In this document: in pieces, positions 47,374 through 62,300 of the stretch
Layout: every line of letters starts with the position of its first letter
How positions within the stretch are numbered: position 1 is the stretch's first letter
Program-made: the position numbers and the translations under genes
The notes under the pieces: model-generated
Told to the model about the DNA's origin: nothing
The model's database searches: none
The model's input: the letters and a program-made list of their open reading frames with translations, nothing else
NCBI GenBank assembly: GCA_001803235.1
Contig: MHBL01000165.1
Span: forward strand, 1-64,000
From: Lentisphaerae bacterium RIFOXYA12_64_32
GTDB lineage: Bacteria > Verrucomicrobiota > Lentisphaeria > Oligosphaerales > YB12-FULL-65-16
Direction of reading: 5' to 3'
DNA length: 64,000 nucleotides

Positions 47374-50300
47374 ATGTACCGTTCGAAGTCCGCGCCGGAT
47401 CGCCTCGCCGTATCGCGCCACTCGCACACCGCCTCGCCCGCGGCCAGTTGGGTTCACCACGCCACCGGAGGCACTTGCAAAACCCCTCGGCTCGTGCGGG
47501 GGACGGCTCGCGAGGCCGCTCGCCCTCCAAGCGGGGCGTTGAGGTTTTGCAAGTCCCTCACCGGTATAGCCAGCCCACGTCCCCGCTCTCGCACTGTGGC
47601 GGTCGCGCTGCACGCGGCAGTACCGGCCGCCTGGATTCCGCTGTGCCACGGCGGCGCTACAGCGCTCGCCCGCGCCGCGCGCCACGTCGTCCCAGCCCTG
47701 GCCCTCATTGGCTTGACGGCCGCGCTGCCCTTGCGCGCCGATACGGTCTACTCGCAGGGGTTCGAGTCCGGCGCGTTCGGCGCCGAGTGGACCCTCACCG
47801 GCACGAACCAGAAGCGCACCCAGATCACGACCGCCAACGTCCCGCATGGCGGCACGCGGCACCTGACCATGGACGATACGGCGGCCGGCGGCTACTCGCG
47901 CAACGAGGCGACGCTGACGCTCGATCTCGCGGACTGGCGCAACGTGGTCCTGACCTTCTGGGCCAAGGAGTTCGGCGACGAGGTGCACACCACCACATCG
48001 CCGTTCGCCAGCGGCGCGAACTTCGACGGCGTCGCCATCAGTGCCGATGGCACAACCTGGTACGTTGTCCTCACGTTCCCGTCGAGCTTCTCGACCTACC
48101 AGCAGTTCACCATTGACCTCGATGCCGCCATCGCCGCGGCCGGCCTCGCGTACACCGGCACGTTCAAGGTCCGGTTCAATCAGTACGACGACTACCCCAT
48201 CGCCACGGACGGAATTGCCATCGACGATGTCCTGATCACGGCGGTCGCGGCCGACGATCTCGAGGTCGCGCCCGAGGCCGGACTGACGAGCGCCGGTTAT
48301 GAAGGTGGGCCGTTCGCGCCCGCTTCCGCTACGTACACGTTGAGCAACACCGGCAGCGGCGTCCTGCACTGGCGCGTGCAGCCGCCCGCCGCCGCCTGGG
48401 TCAGCGTCAGCCCGGCCCAGGGCACGCTGGCCCCTGGCATCACCGATCAGGTCGAGGTCGCGCTCAATTCGGCGACGGCAAGTCTGACCTGGAACGCCAC
48501 GCCCTACGCCTGCCCGGTCGTGTTCGAGAATGTCAGTACCGGCGTGACCTTTACGCGCAACGTGCAACTCACGGTCAACGTCCCACCGCCCCAGGCCAGC
48601 CTGGCGCCCGAATCGCTGCTGTTCTTCTGTCCCCCGGGCCAGACCGGCGCCCAAACGCTGACCCTGCGAAACCTCGCGCCCGCCGGCAGCGCCGGCTTGA
48701 CGTTCACCGCCAAGGCGGTCTCCAGCGGCGCGCCGCCCGCTACCGACACGGTGGGCGGCACCACCTACGGCACGAGCTATGCCAACCGCTACTGCGGCAA
48801 CGTGTACCAGCCGAACCGCCCGACCATGCTCCAGACCATCGAGAGCTGCGTTTCCTTCACCGGCCCGCGGACGCTCGAGTTCGCGGTTTTCGAGTCCGCG
48901 ACCGCGTCCGGGACCTACACGCGCATTCTGTCCCAGACCGTGAACCGCACCGGCACGGGCGCGACATTCTACGCCTCGGATCCGGTGAACCTGCGCCTCG
49001 AGTCCGGCAAGTACTACTACATCGCCACCGGCTGGAGCACGTCTCAGACCTACTACTACAACTCGACGTCGCACCCGCTCACCGTCGGGTTCGGCCAGGC
49101 GCAGGGCGGGTTCGTCTATTCGGGCTACCCGCTCAACGGCACGGTCAGCGTCACGCCCGGCTCCTATAACTACTATCAACGCCTCACCACCTCGCGCGCC
49201 TGGCTCGGCGTCACGCCCCCCTCCGGCGCCGTGACGCCGGGCGCGCAAACCTCCCTGCAGGCAACCGCGGACTCCGCAACCCTGAGCGCCGGCCTCTACT
49301 CGGGCCAACTCGACGTCGCCACCAACGACCCCGAACTGCCGGCCCTGACCGTGCCCACGCGCCTGGCCGTCGGCGACGTGGTCGTCGTGACCCTGCCGGA
49401 ACGCGTCAAGGAAGGCGACGGCACGCTCCCGGCCGCGGCCATGGTCAACATCCCCGTCGCCCGCGCCCAGGACCTGACCGTCACTCTGGACAGCGACACG
49501 CCCGACGAACTCGACGTGCCCGCGTCGGTCGTTATCCCGGCTGGCCAAACCTTCGCCAGCTTCGACTTGGTCGTGCTTGACGACACCGAATCCGACGGCG
49601 CCCAGACGGTTACCGTCACCGCCGTCGCGACCGGGTACACCGGCAGTTCCGCCACGACCGACGTCCGCGACAACGACGTGGCCCGGTTCGCGTTCGACAC
49701 CGTGCCCGAAGAACAGTATCTCCAACACCCGTTCCAGGTCAGCATCGCGGCCCAGGATCCGGACGGCGAACCCGCCATCGGGTTCACCGGCAGCGTGCAA
49801 CTCGCCGGGAAGATCGTCGATACCCGTACGCAACTGTCCACCATCGCCATCACCGAGGTCGATCCGAACACGCCCGACGTGGTCGAGTTCACCAACGTCA
49901 GCAGCGCGGCGGTGGACATTGGCGGCTGGCAAGTCGTCATCTACGACGCCACCGCCTGGCCCACCCCGACAACCGTCACCACACTCCCCGCCGGCACGCT
50001 CTGCCCGGCCGGGGCCGTGTTCCGTATCCAGGAGTACGGCGCCAGCCCCGGCGCCTGGCCGCTGTTCTACACCGGCGCCAACATCAATTGGACCAACTCG
50101 ACCGCGACCGCCGCCGTGCTGCTGCTCGATGCCCAGAGCGAGATCGCCGATTTCTTCACCTCGGGCAGTCCCGCGACCATCGCTTTCCCGTGCTCGATTC
50201 CCACGGCGCAGTGGTCGGGAAATCCAGTCGCGGTCTTGTCAGATTCGACCGTCACCTGGCAGCGCACCGGCAGCGAGGACCACAACGACAACTCCGACTG

Positions 50301-53300
50301 GACCGCCGCCGCGCCGAACGGCGGCACGCTGAACCCCGGCCTCAGCCTGCCGTTCCCCGCCGAGTTGCCGCCCATCCCGGTCTCGCCGCTGACCACCGGC
50401 GCGTTCGTCAACGGCGTCTGGACCGGCCAGGTCACTGTCACCCAGCGCGCCTGGCCCATGCAACTGCTTGTTGACGACGGCAGCGGCCACACCGGCGAGT
50501 CCACCGAGTTCAACGTCATTGCCCGGTTCTCGGTCAACACCGCCACGGGCAACGACGCCAACACTGGCCTCGATGACGCCGCGCCCAAGCGCACCATCCA
50601 GGCCGCCATCGCCGCGGCCCAGACCCACGACCTGGTCGTCGTCGCGCCCGGTACGTACCACGAACGCCTCGACTTCCTCGGCAAGACCATCGCGGTCACC
50701 GGCACCGACCCGACCGATCCCGACACGGTCGCCGCCACCGTCATCGACGCGGATGCGACCGGCACGGTCGTCACGTTCGCCAACGGCGAGAGCAAGGACT
50801 CCCGGCTCACGGGCTTCACCATCACCAACGCCAGCACCGGCGGGATATCCATCACCGGCGCCTCCCCGACCCTCTCGCACTGCCGCATCGTCGGCAACCA
50901 GGGCCGCGGCATCACGATCACCGATGCACCAACCCTCACCATCGACGCGTGCGTCATTGACCAGAACGCCATGACCGGCGGCCGCGGCGGCGGCCTCTTC
51001 GCGTCTGCGTCCTCCGTCGTGCTGACGAACTGTCAGGTATCCCGGAACCAGGCAAGTGTGTCCGGCGGCGGACTCTACATTAACGGAACGGGGGTGCTGA
51101 CCAACTGCACCCTCGTCGCCAACACAGCGGCGGGCGAGGGCGGCGGCCTGTGGCTTTCGCCCGGCGGCGGGTCCAAGGTCACCAACTGTATAGCATGGAG
51201 CAACAGCGCCAGCCTGTACCCACAGATCGGCGCGGCGCCGACCACTCCCGTCACCTACTCCTGCGTCCAGGGCGGCTACACCGGCACGGGCAACATCAGT
51301 TCCGACCCGCTCTTCGTCGCCGCCGCCACCGGCGACTACCACCTGCTCGCCGGGTCGCCCTGCATCGACACCGGCACGGCGCCCGGCGCGCCCGCCACCG
51401 ACATTGACGACGAGCCGCGCCCATACCCGCTCGAGACCGGCGCCATCGACATGGGCGCCGACGAGTACCTCGAGTACGTCACGCTCACCGTCATTGACAG
51501 CCTGGGCTCGGCCACACCGCCCGCCGGCGAGCACACCTACATCCGCGGCGCCACCGTGTCCGCCACCGCCGGCGGCCCGTCCGCCGTCGCCGACGGCGAG
51601 CGCGACGCCGCTACCGGCTGGACCGGCGCCGGCAGCGTCCCCGCCACGGGCACGGCCGCCGCCACCGGCCCGATCGTCCTCGACACGGACTCCACCCTGA
51701 CCTGGACCTGGACCCGCCAGTACTGGCTCGAGGTCCAACCCTGCGCCGACGGCACGGTCGACACCCCCTCCGGCTGGCACAACGCCGGCGCCGCCGTCAC
51801 CCTCACCGCCACGCCCGGCTCGGGTCACGAGTTCAAGAAATGGCGCGGTAACGTCACGCTCGGCCGCGAGTATGACAACCCGGTCACGCTGAGCATGTAC
51901 CGGCCGCGCACCCTGTACGCCGAGTTTGTCGAGACCGGGCGCGGTGCGAGCGATGCGGACAAGGTCACCTACACGCTGTTCCTCGAACAGGGCTGGAACC
52001 TGATCAGCATCCCGATCCAGCCCGAGAACACGGCCTTGAGCGTGGTGCTGCAAGGCGTGCCGCTGGTCGGGCCGGTCTACACCTACGACCCGGTTAGCCG
52101 CCAGTACGTACAGGTCACTACCATTCGCCCGGGGACCGGCTACTGGATCCAGTGCTCCGCCGCCTGCGTGGCGACCATCCACGGCTACCGCGTCGAAACC
52201 AGCGAGGTCGAAGTCCTGGCCGGCTGGAACTTCCTCGCCACCGCCAGCGACACCGACCGGCCCGACGATCCCATGGTCGTGGGGACCGTGTGGTACTGGA
52301 GCGGCACGGGTTTTTCCCCTGCAACCGCGATCGAGATGGGGCTCGCGTACTGGGTCTACATCAGCCCGCCCAACGGCGCACTCGGCGGCCTGCTCGTCAT
52401 GGGCGATCCCGCCGCGCCCACCAATGCCCAACTCGCGGGCTATCGCGACACCGACGGCGACGGCATGGCCGACCTGCACGAGTTCCGCCTCGGGTTCCGG
52501 CGCCGCACCGCCAACAGCCACGCCCGGCTGCCGCACGCCTGCGACTTCCGCAACCGGCCGGTGACGGCAAGCTCCGGCCCGTCGCAACCGCCCAGCCCCG
52601 TCTCGGCGCTGACCCGCCCGACCTATGCGGCTGGCGCTGTTGACGGCCAAGGCGGCTGGATCGGCGTCGCCGATCCGGGCGCGACCGCGCCCGCCATCGA
52701 GACCGAGACGCTGCGCGTCAACCCGAACAGCACGGCCATCTTCCCGGTTGCCGCGTTCGACGAAGCCCGGGTCTGGGTCAGTCTGCGCGCGCAATTCTCG
52801 GCCGCCGCGGACCTCGACTCGAATCCACCGGCGCCAGACAATCTCGAAAACCTCATGTTCGCGCTCTCATCGGACCGCAGCATTCCCCCCGGGCTCTATG
52901 CCCTGGCCTGGAACGCCGACGACCAGGACTGGCAGTGGCAAATGCTCGATGCGACTGTCCAGCCCGGACAGTGGTTCGATCTCACGGTGGCGTACGACTA
53001 CTCACGGTGCACCGCTGACGTCTATCTGAATGGCGCGCTGGCCGCCCAGGAACTCGCGTTCGCCGCCGAGTCGTATGGGTTCGCAGGGTTCTGCCACGAC
53101 GGCGCCTTCCTCCCAAGCAGCGGCTACTTGCTCATCGACGACCTGCAAGTCCGTTTCGACGCGCCGGCCGCACTGCGCAACACCGGCGCCTTCGCTACGG
53201 CCCCGATCCATCTCGATCAAGGCTGGAACCTGGTCTCGTTCCCGGTCAGCGTTGCGCAGTCACCCGCCGCGATCTTCGCCGGCCTCGTCGCCGGCCCGGC

Positions 53301-56300
53301 CTGGTACTGGAACACGCGCGACCAGAGCTACCAGCCCGCACTCGACACCATCAAGGGCGTGGGCTACTGGGTCGAGTGCACCGCCTCCTCGGGCGCCACG
53401 GTCCGCGTGACCGGCAACCTCGGCGCCGAACGCACCCGCGACCTCGAACCGGGTTGGACCCTGTTCGGCCCCCAGACCGACATGCCCGCCCCTGCCAACC
53501 CCGCCGCCTGGCGCTGGACCGGCAGCGCGTACCAGACGCCCGTCATCACGCTCGACTGGGGCGCCGGCTACTGGACCTACACCGCCACGGCCACGTCCCT
53601 GCCCCTGCTCGATACCGACCGCGACGCCGACGGACTGCCCGACGCCTGGGAACTCGGCGCCAGCGGCGGGTTCGACAACCTGCTCCAGAACCAGTACGAC
53701 GATTCGGACGGCGACGGACTCGCGAACGCCGATGAATACTACGCCGGCACCGGCGCGAACGACGGTGACTGGGATGACGACGGGCTCAGCGATGGACATG
53801 AGATCGCGCTCGGTTACGACCCGCTCGCGAACGCCGATGCCGGTCAGGCCTGGGCCGCGGCGCCAACCCTCTACGCGACCGGATTCGAGAGTCCGCCCAC
53901 CGAAACCTACGCCACCGGCAACCTCGACGGCCAGAACGGCTGGCGCGTATGCACCGGCGCCGCCGCCGTGGTGACCAGCCCCGTCTACTCCGGCACTCAG
54001 GCCGTGCGGCTCGGCAACGGCAGCACCACCTCTGAGAACGTCATCGAGAAACGCTTCACCGACCCGGCCCAGGACCTGCAAGAGAAAGGGGTATTCTGGC
54101 TCGATGTCGCCTTCCGCCCCGCCGCCTTCGCCAGCCTCACCACGCCGGCCTCGTCCCGGGCCGACCTCTGCGTCGGCGTCAATGCAACCGGGCAACTCTG
54201 CCTCTGGCACGGCGGCGCGGTGGAGGGCTGGACCGACACCGGCGTTTATCTGACACTTGGCCAGTGGTATCGGATTTCCGCGTTGCTGAACTTCAACACT
54301 CGCACCATCGGTCTGTACCTCAACGGCGCGGCCCTGCCGCCCGTGGCCATGCGCGATGTCACCCCCGACACCATGGTCCGGGTCGGGCTCGGCATCGTCA
54401 CCGCGACGTTCGCGTACCTCGACGACGTGCGCGTCTCGACCGTGCCGCCCGCCGCGGTCGATGCCGACGCCGACACCCTTGCCGACGTCTGGGAACTGAC
54501 GTATTTCGGCAATCTCGCGCAAACCGCTACCGCCGACCCGGACAACGATGGCCTGGACAATGCCGCCGAGTTCCGCGCCGGCGCCGCGCCGAACGACAAT
54601 GATACCGACAACGACGGCATGCCCGACGGCTGGGAACTCACACACGGCCTCAACCCGCTCGGCAACGATGCGCCTGGCGACCTGGACGCCGACGGGCTGA
54701 CCAACCTCGGCGAGTACCAGCACAGCCAGGACCCCGCGGCGCCCGACTCGGACCACGACGGCGTCCCGGACGGCTACGAGGTCGAGCATTCCTGGGACCT
54801 GGCCAGCACCGTGTACCAGCTCGAGACCTGGGCGGCCACGACGACCGACTGGGCCGCGACGGGCAACACCTGGGCCGGCCTGTCCGGTCAGCACAACGGC
54901 CGGTTCGAGGTCAGCTTCGACCAGGACTGGCTCCCGAACCCGTACGGCGCCCTGGCCCGCACCACGTCAGCGAAGTTCTTGGCAAACTACACCGCGGCCC
55001 TCAACGACGTGCTCGCGTTCGACCTCGGCCCCGGCAACCGCCTCGGCGATTTCACGCCGCTCAGTGTGCGGCTGCGCTTCCACAGCACGCTGAACGATTC
55101 GACCTGGATCAGCGATGAACTGCTCACCGACGAGAGCTGGGTGGACGCGGATACCTGCAAGCTGTTCGCCAAGTTCATTCCGGCCCAGTGGCACAGCACG
55201 CGCCCGGGCACGACCGGCGACATCATCGCCAACTTCAACGCCGCCGACTGGCTCGAAGTCGGCCTGGTCCGCGCCTCGACCGACGAAACCGACTTCTTCA
55301 CCGTCGACAACTTCCGCGTCATGTCCCAGGCCGCCGGCGCCGAACTGGCCGCGTACCTCCATGACCTCTACGAGACCGGGCGCGGCGGCACCACGGCATC
55401 CTGGCCCACTCTCGATTCCTACAGTTTCGACTTCTCCTACGCCGATGCCGTTGTAATAGTCGACCAGGGATGGTGTGACCCCGAGGCCCCCGCCAAGAGA
55501 AACGTCAGCGGAACCGTCATTCCGAAATGCCCAATGCGCAATCTCGCCTACCGCTGGTCCTACGGCAATAGCGTAGCCGGCGCCCCTGCGCCGCAACCTG
55601 ATCTGGGATCGTTCATCTCCGTTCCCTGCGGTCAAGTGTCCGCAGGAACGCAGGTCGGCATTCCGCTCCCGCAGGCGATCACGGATATCGACGTCCATGG
55701 CGTGGCTGACAACGTGACCTACACCCCGCCCTACTCTCCCCCTTACGTTGAGGCAGGTGACCTTCAGGACTATCGCGGCGGCTATTGTCGTCTCTCGGTG
55801 ACCGCGGAATTCCAGCAATACGCTGGTGGCCCATGGACGCGGAAGTGGTATTTGACGAATGTGATCCGTGTTGCCAGCTACAAACTGCCGAACGACGCGC
55901 CCGACACGCTGTCACTGCTCCGCAACGAAATGGGGGATTTCTCGGGCACGACGCTGAGTCTGCTGAATGGAAGCGGGTGGGCCGCGGTGGGATGCGATAT
56001 CAACGCACAGGTCGACTTGCACGCCGCCGAAGCACAGACTCTGAACACCGATAGCCATTACGTCTATTCGGGGAATTCCAGCGTCCTTGTCGCTCGTTAC
56101 CTCTACCAGGCGACGGCCGTGAGTGCATCCGATCTGCAGTTCCGTTGGCAGAAGCTCACCACCACCGGGTGGGTGGATGTCTATGTCGATGGGGCAACCC
56201 TACCGGCCAGTTACACCGCCGAAGCCAGTTCCGGCGATACATGGCGGGTGGCCGCGCGGGTCGCCAAGGGTCAGAAGTGGTACTCAAACTGGATCTACCA

Positions 56301-59300
56301 CACGTTCACCATCACGGACAACAAGCCCGACTGCGTCATCACGCCCAGCCCGCAAGCCTGCACCACCGAAGACCTGACCGCCACCGCCTCGGGCGCGTTC
56401 AACGCCGACGGCACGCCCGTCACCAACTTCGACTACCGCTGGCAGCGGTACCGCAGCAACCAGTGGCAAGTGGTTCGCACCACGAACAGCGTCGCCACGG
56501 ACACCGTCCCTGCTGCGGACACCAACGTCGGGGACCAGTGGAAAGTGCAGGCCCGCAAGGCCGGTGGCTCGGAGAGTGACTGGGGCGATTACTGCGCCGC
56601 TGTCGAGATTGTGGCCCTGCCCGCGCCCGGAGTGGCGCTGGACGTTCTGAACGGATATCAGGTTGCAGGGTACAACAACGATCGGCCGTACGCGACCCCG
56701 GCCAGTACATTGCGCGCCACGCTAACCACCAGCATTGAGAACCCGACGTACCAATGCCTTTGGCAGAAGAAGAAGATCGTGGATGGCCAAGTCACTTGGG
56801 AGGACGTGTCCGGGGGTTCTCAGACAGAACCCGGCGTCTTCGAGCGGTCGGGGCTCGTGGCTGGAGAGACTTGGCGCGCCCTCGGACGGATCACCGTCAG
56901 CAGCGAGACATCCCCGTACGCTACCAGCGTGCCGCCGGAAGTCACCGTCGTGACCATCCCCGCCTCGCCCCAGGTCGAACTCAAGGCCAAAGACGGCACG
57001 CCGCCACTGGGCCAGGGCGCCTACGCCAACGACGACCTGCTCGCGACCGTCACCAGTTACCCACAAGGCACCGCTACGCTCCACTACACCTGGTATTGCG
57101 ACAGCGCGCAGGTGAAGACCGACGACTCGGGCACTTCCCCCGCGCAGTCGGAAATCCCGGCCGCGGAAACGGAGAGAGACCAGACCTGGCGCGTCGAGGT
57201 GGTCGCCGTGGTCAGCGGCGTACCGTCGCAGCCCGCCACGGCCAGCATCACGATCCTGGACCACGTGCCGACCTTGAACCTCAGTATCTACTCGTGGAAT
57301 CCCGGCACGCTCTACCAGGGCGCGATCTATCTCGCAGCCATCCCGTTGGCCGAACTGGCCGATGATGACGGCTGGGACGAGATCGACGAGGAGCAGTACT
57401 CGATCACCGGCCTAACCGTGACTTGGAAGCGGACCTACAACGGCCAGACAACCACCGAGACGCAGTCAGCCACGTCCTCCGATTCACCGGAGACGTATTT
57501 CTGGCACGAATTCATGCGATACCCGATCGGGCCCGAGCCCGTTGGCGCCGTGTGGACCTGCCAGGCGTCCGCGAACTGGAAGTGCATCACGCCCGGCAAA
57601 GAGAAGACCATGACGCCCGTCTCCGCGTCGGGCTCACGCACGGTCCAGGCCATGCCAAGTTTCACCGTCGGCCTGGCGCCCGCAACCCTCAACCCCGGCG
57701 CGACCACGCTCACCGCCAGCGCCAGCGGCATGTTCCCGTCCTGGCTGGCGCCCACCTACACGTACAAGTGGTACCGGAACGGCGGCGTGATCAAGACCGA
57801 CACCGGCCAGGGCGCATCCTGCTCGACCACTGAAACGCTGGTTGCCAACGACACATGGAGGGCCGGCGTCCTGGCCAGCGTCCAGAACGGGTACTGCAGT
57901 TACACCTCGGGCGAGACGTTCTCCCCTGTGCGCACGGTCCAGGCACTGCCCGATCCAGAGCCCTCGCCCGATCTCGATGGCCTCGCCAACAAGACTGGCG
58001 AGACGGACGAGAACTCGGTCAGCGAGAAGAGCGACCCGGTCGATGCCGTGACCGGCGAGTTCTATGCCGACGGAAGCTTTGAAGTCCCAGGCTTGTACCC
58101 CATCGACCTGACCTGGCGCTACTCGAGCCAGTGCAACAACCTCGTTACCCTTGCCGGCATCGGCAAAGCCTGGCGCCTCACCCCGCACCCGCTCCTGTAC
58201 CTCGACCCGGTCAGCAACAACCCGTTCCTGCGCCTGGTCACCGATTCGGGCGCCACGCTCACCTTCTACGATGCCGACGCGGACGGCACCTTCCTGCCCG
58301 AGGCGCGCGACAACACGAACCTGGCGCACAACCAAGGCGCGTCCGCGCCCTTAAGCCCGCCCGCCTCGGGCAAGGTGGTGTACAACGTCACGGACCAGTC
58401 CTACACCTGGACCATGCCGTCAGGCGAGACCCGCGTCTACGCCAAGGCCACCGCGCCGGCCCTCATCGCCGGGAAGGTCCTCCTGGTCACCTGCACCGAC
58501 CTGCGCGACAACACGCTCGACTTCTACTACGAGGACGCGGTGTGGGCGTCGGCCGCATTCAACTCGCACACGCTCGACCTCGGCCGCCCCACCGGTCAAC
58601 TCGTGCGTATCGCCAACAACTCGGGCCGGTCGGTGGACCTGTACTACCCCACCCAGGGCGACCAGACCATCGTGGACTACGTGCTCGATGACGCCGGCCG
58701 GAAGGCCGACTTCGCCTACACAACCTACGGCGGCGCGCCGTTCCTGAGCGGGGTCACGCGCTCGAGCCCGGTCCGCAACCCGGGCGGCGGTGTTGCGAAC
58801 CCCGCAACCACCCAGGCCGTCGCCGAAACCATTGTGGACGCCGCATACACCTACTCGGACGCTGCCACGCCCGGCACGTTCCGCGTCGCGACCATTACCA
58901 AGCCGGGCGGGCAGACGCTGTCCAACACGTACGACGACCAGGGCCGGGTCACGTTGCAGGAGATCGCCCACACCGGCGAAGCGGGCCTCGTCACATCCGC
59001 GGCCTTTGCTTACGACCTAAATGCCGGCCAGACCACGGTCACGCAACCCCGGGATGGGGAGGACGCACATGATGTGATCTCCGTCCTCAAGTACGCGACT
59101 GATACGATCCATGCGGAATACCCCGCCGGCTGCGTCTATCAGGAGGACATATCGATTCGTGGCGGAGTCGCCGTGAGCACGTTCTACGGCTGGAATGCAC
59201 GGCGCCAGATGACGTCCCGCGGAGACCAGGATGGGACCGAAACCGTCTGGGAGTACGAAACCACTACGCCGTACCGGCTCGTCAAGGAGTCGCGCTACGG

Positions 59301-62300
59301 CAAGTTCACCGGCGGCGACGCCGACGCGGAGGACCTGGTCGTCACGGAATACACATACTTCCAGAACGAACCGTTGAGCGTCCTCGACCTCCCGCACGTC
59401 GTCACGCTCAAGACCGCCACCGACACGACCGTCGAGGACGACGCTGCGGTCGTGCGTACCACCACGTTCACCTACCTCAACAACGGCGCCATGACCGAAC
59501 GCGTCGTCACCGACCCCGCAACGGCGACGGTGCGCGGCGAGCAATGGGCGTACTACACCCCCAGCGAGCTCGCCACGCTCGGACTGGCCAGCACCCTGAG
59601 CCTGGTCAAGTCCCACACCGTGTACGGCCCGGCCGGCGCGTCGAGCGCCGACGCCTTCACCACCGAATTCGCGCCGCGCCGGTACGGCAGCCCGCTGGCG
59701 ACCGACGGCCAGCCGGCCGTCGTGACCCGCGCGCCGGACAGCGCCGCGCCGCACGTGACCGAGCTCGCCTACTACACCGACGGCCAACTCGCCCAGTCCG
59801 CCGTGCAACTCGACGCCCAGACCGACCTGGTGACCGACCTCGCCTACGACGGCAAGGGCCGGCCCTACGCCGTGCGCGACCCGCTCGGCTACATCGCCTA
59901 CAGTGAGTTCGACGGCCGCGGCAATGTCACCAAGACGACCGGCCCGCGCACCGGCCTGACCGGGCTCGACCAGGTCACGTTCCAGTACGACACGCTCGAC
60001 GGCGTGCTCAACTTCACGCGCGGCACCAGCACCGCTGACGGCATGGATACCGTGGCCCTGGCCCGCACCTACGACCGCGCCGGCAACCTGACCAGCGACC
60101 GCGACCGGCTCACGGTCACCACCACCGCCGCCTACGACTTCCGCAACCGCCTGACCGGCTCGACGCTCGCGGCCCGCACCGGCGTCACCACGGACCGCGA
60201 ACTCGCGCAGGACCGCATTTACAACGATGCGGCGCGCAGCATCGTTGCCATCGACTCGCTGAACGGCACGGACACCGCTACCACCACCACGCGCGTCACC
60301 GCCGACGCGAGCCTGCCCTGGCGCGAGGAGCGCCCCGCCGACGCCGGCAAGAGCTGCCAGGCGGTCGCCCAGTACGACCCGCTCGGCCGCCTCCTGGCCG
60401 AGACGGACCCGGACGGCAACCGCGTCGAGTACGCCTACGACGCGCTCGACCGCGTCGTCGAAGCGCGCTGGATCGCCACGAGTGACGGCGCGCTCACCCG
60501 CTACCGCGCCTTCGAGTACAACGCGCTCGGCCAGGTCGCGTTCGTGTTCCAGGACGAGGCCCTGACCCGCTGCACCGAATACGTCTACGACGCGGCCGGG
60601 CGCGTGGCCGAGATCATTGGCCCCGAGGTCGAGCCCGGCTCGATCCAGGCCCACGAGGAGCTGGTCTACGACGGCGCGTCGCGTGTCACCGATCGCTACG
60701 TCTGGCGCGACGCGACCGGCGCGGACCGCGCCCGCACCCACTACACGTACCTGGACAACGGCCAAGTCGCCACCCTCACCACGCCGGACGACACCACCTA
60801 CTGGTTCGAGTACGATGAAGCGGGCCTGAAAACCGCCGAACTGCGCGCGCTCGAACCGTGCGGGGTTGCGGACCTCGCAAGCTACAACCCGAACGCGGCC
60901 AACACGCACCGGACCGAGTTCCGGTACAACGTTAAGGGCGAACTGGTGCGCAAGCTCGTCCAGGCCGAGAACGGCACGCTCGGCAGCACGCTCAGTCCCC
61001 CGGCCGCCGACCCGAGCCGCACGTACCACGTGTTCAGCTACGCGTACGACGCCGCAGGCCAGCGCACCGCCGTCACCGATCCGGCCGGCCGCGTCTGGCG
61101 CCTCGAGTATGACAACGCCGGCCGCGTCGTCGAGCAGTCAGTCAGCTACGGGTCGCCGTCAACCGACCTGACCTACCGTGAGTTCTCGTACGAACTCAGC
61201 GACCTCCAGGACCGCCCGTATTGCCTGACCATGACCGTCCGTACCGACTTCCCGGACAGCGGGCACGAGGTCCTCACCCGCTACCATTACGACGGCCGCG
61301 GCAACCTGCGCGTGACCGAGGAAGCGTACGGGACCGCCCAGCAGCGTGTGACCGAGACCGAAGTCACCGGCGCCGACCAGCCCGCCACCGTCACCTTCGG
61401 CGGCGTGCGCTCCACCTTCGAGTACCAGTTCGACCAGCTCGCCAAGTCCACCCACGGCACCCTCAACCCGCTGACCTTCACCCGCACCTACGACAGCTTC
61501 GGCAACCTGGCGACCGCTCAGACCCAAAGTGGAGGGGCGCCGTCCTCAGCGCCCCTTCTTCGCTTCACGCACGACGCCAATGGTGCGCTACGCTCTGTAA
61601 CGGGCTCCCCGCTCCCGCACGGTGCAACCCCGTCCGTCCACCACTACACCTACCCCGGCGCCCTCTCGCTGCGCACCGTGGACGCCGACGTGTACCACGC
61701 CCAGGCTGACTACGGGTTCTCGCCCGAGGGCCGGCTTGCGTTCGCCGGCGCGCAGCTCGACGGCGGCCAGTGGCAGTACCCGTACGTCGTCGACGAACGC
61801 GACACCGCCGGCCGCCCGACGGCCGTGGACCGCGCCTGCGGCGCCGCCTACAACCTCTACGAGTGGCGCGACCACGAAGCGAACGGCAACCTGCGTGAGG
61901 ACTGGCTCTACACCGACGCGGCCGACTGGAAGCAGCTCCTCGACGCCAGGGACACCGCGGACTACGACGCCCTCGACCGCCTCGCCAACTTCGAGGCGGA
62001 GCTCTTCAACCCGGCGTCCACCACGTACACCTACAGCGAGCCGTTCGGCTATCTCACCGGTGACGGCGTCGCCACCTACGATTACGATGACTTCGGCAAC
62101 CGCCAGCATCGGTTCATCGCAGGGGGTGCCACGGAGACCTACACGTACACCGTCAACGGCACCCCCGACCCGCTGCAACGCCTCCAGTCCGTCACCGTCA
62201 GCGGCGTGACCACCACGTACGGATACGACACGCGCGGCAACCTCGTGGAGCGCGAGACTCCGTCGAGCACCACCATCTACGAGTGGGACGACGCGAACCG

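Noticed and set aside
46831..49932. 1033-aa minus-strand open frame across the MITE and the RHS 5' end
   Set aside because: It runs through intergenic repeats and antisense to the LamG and BACON-like domains, with no recognisable motif.
50239..52794. 851-aa minus-strand open frame
   Set aside because: Shadow of the beta-helix and InlB-type region of the second RHS gene.
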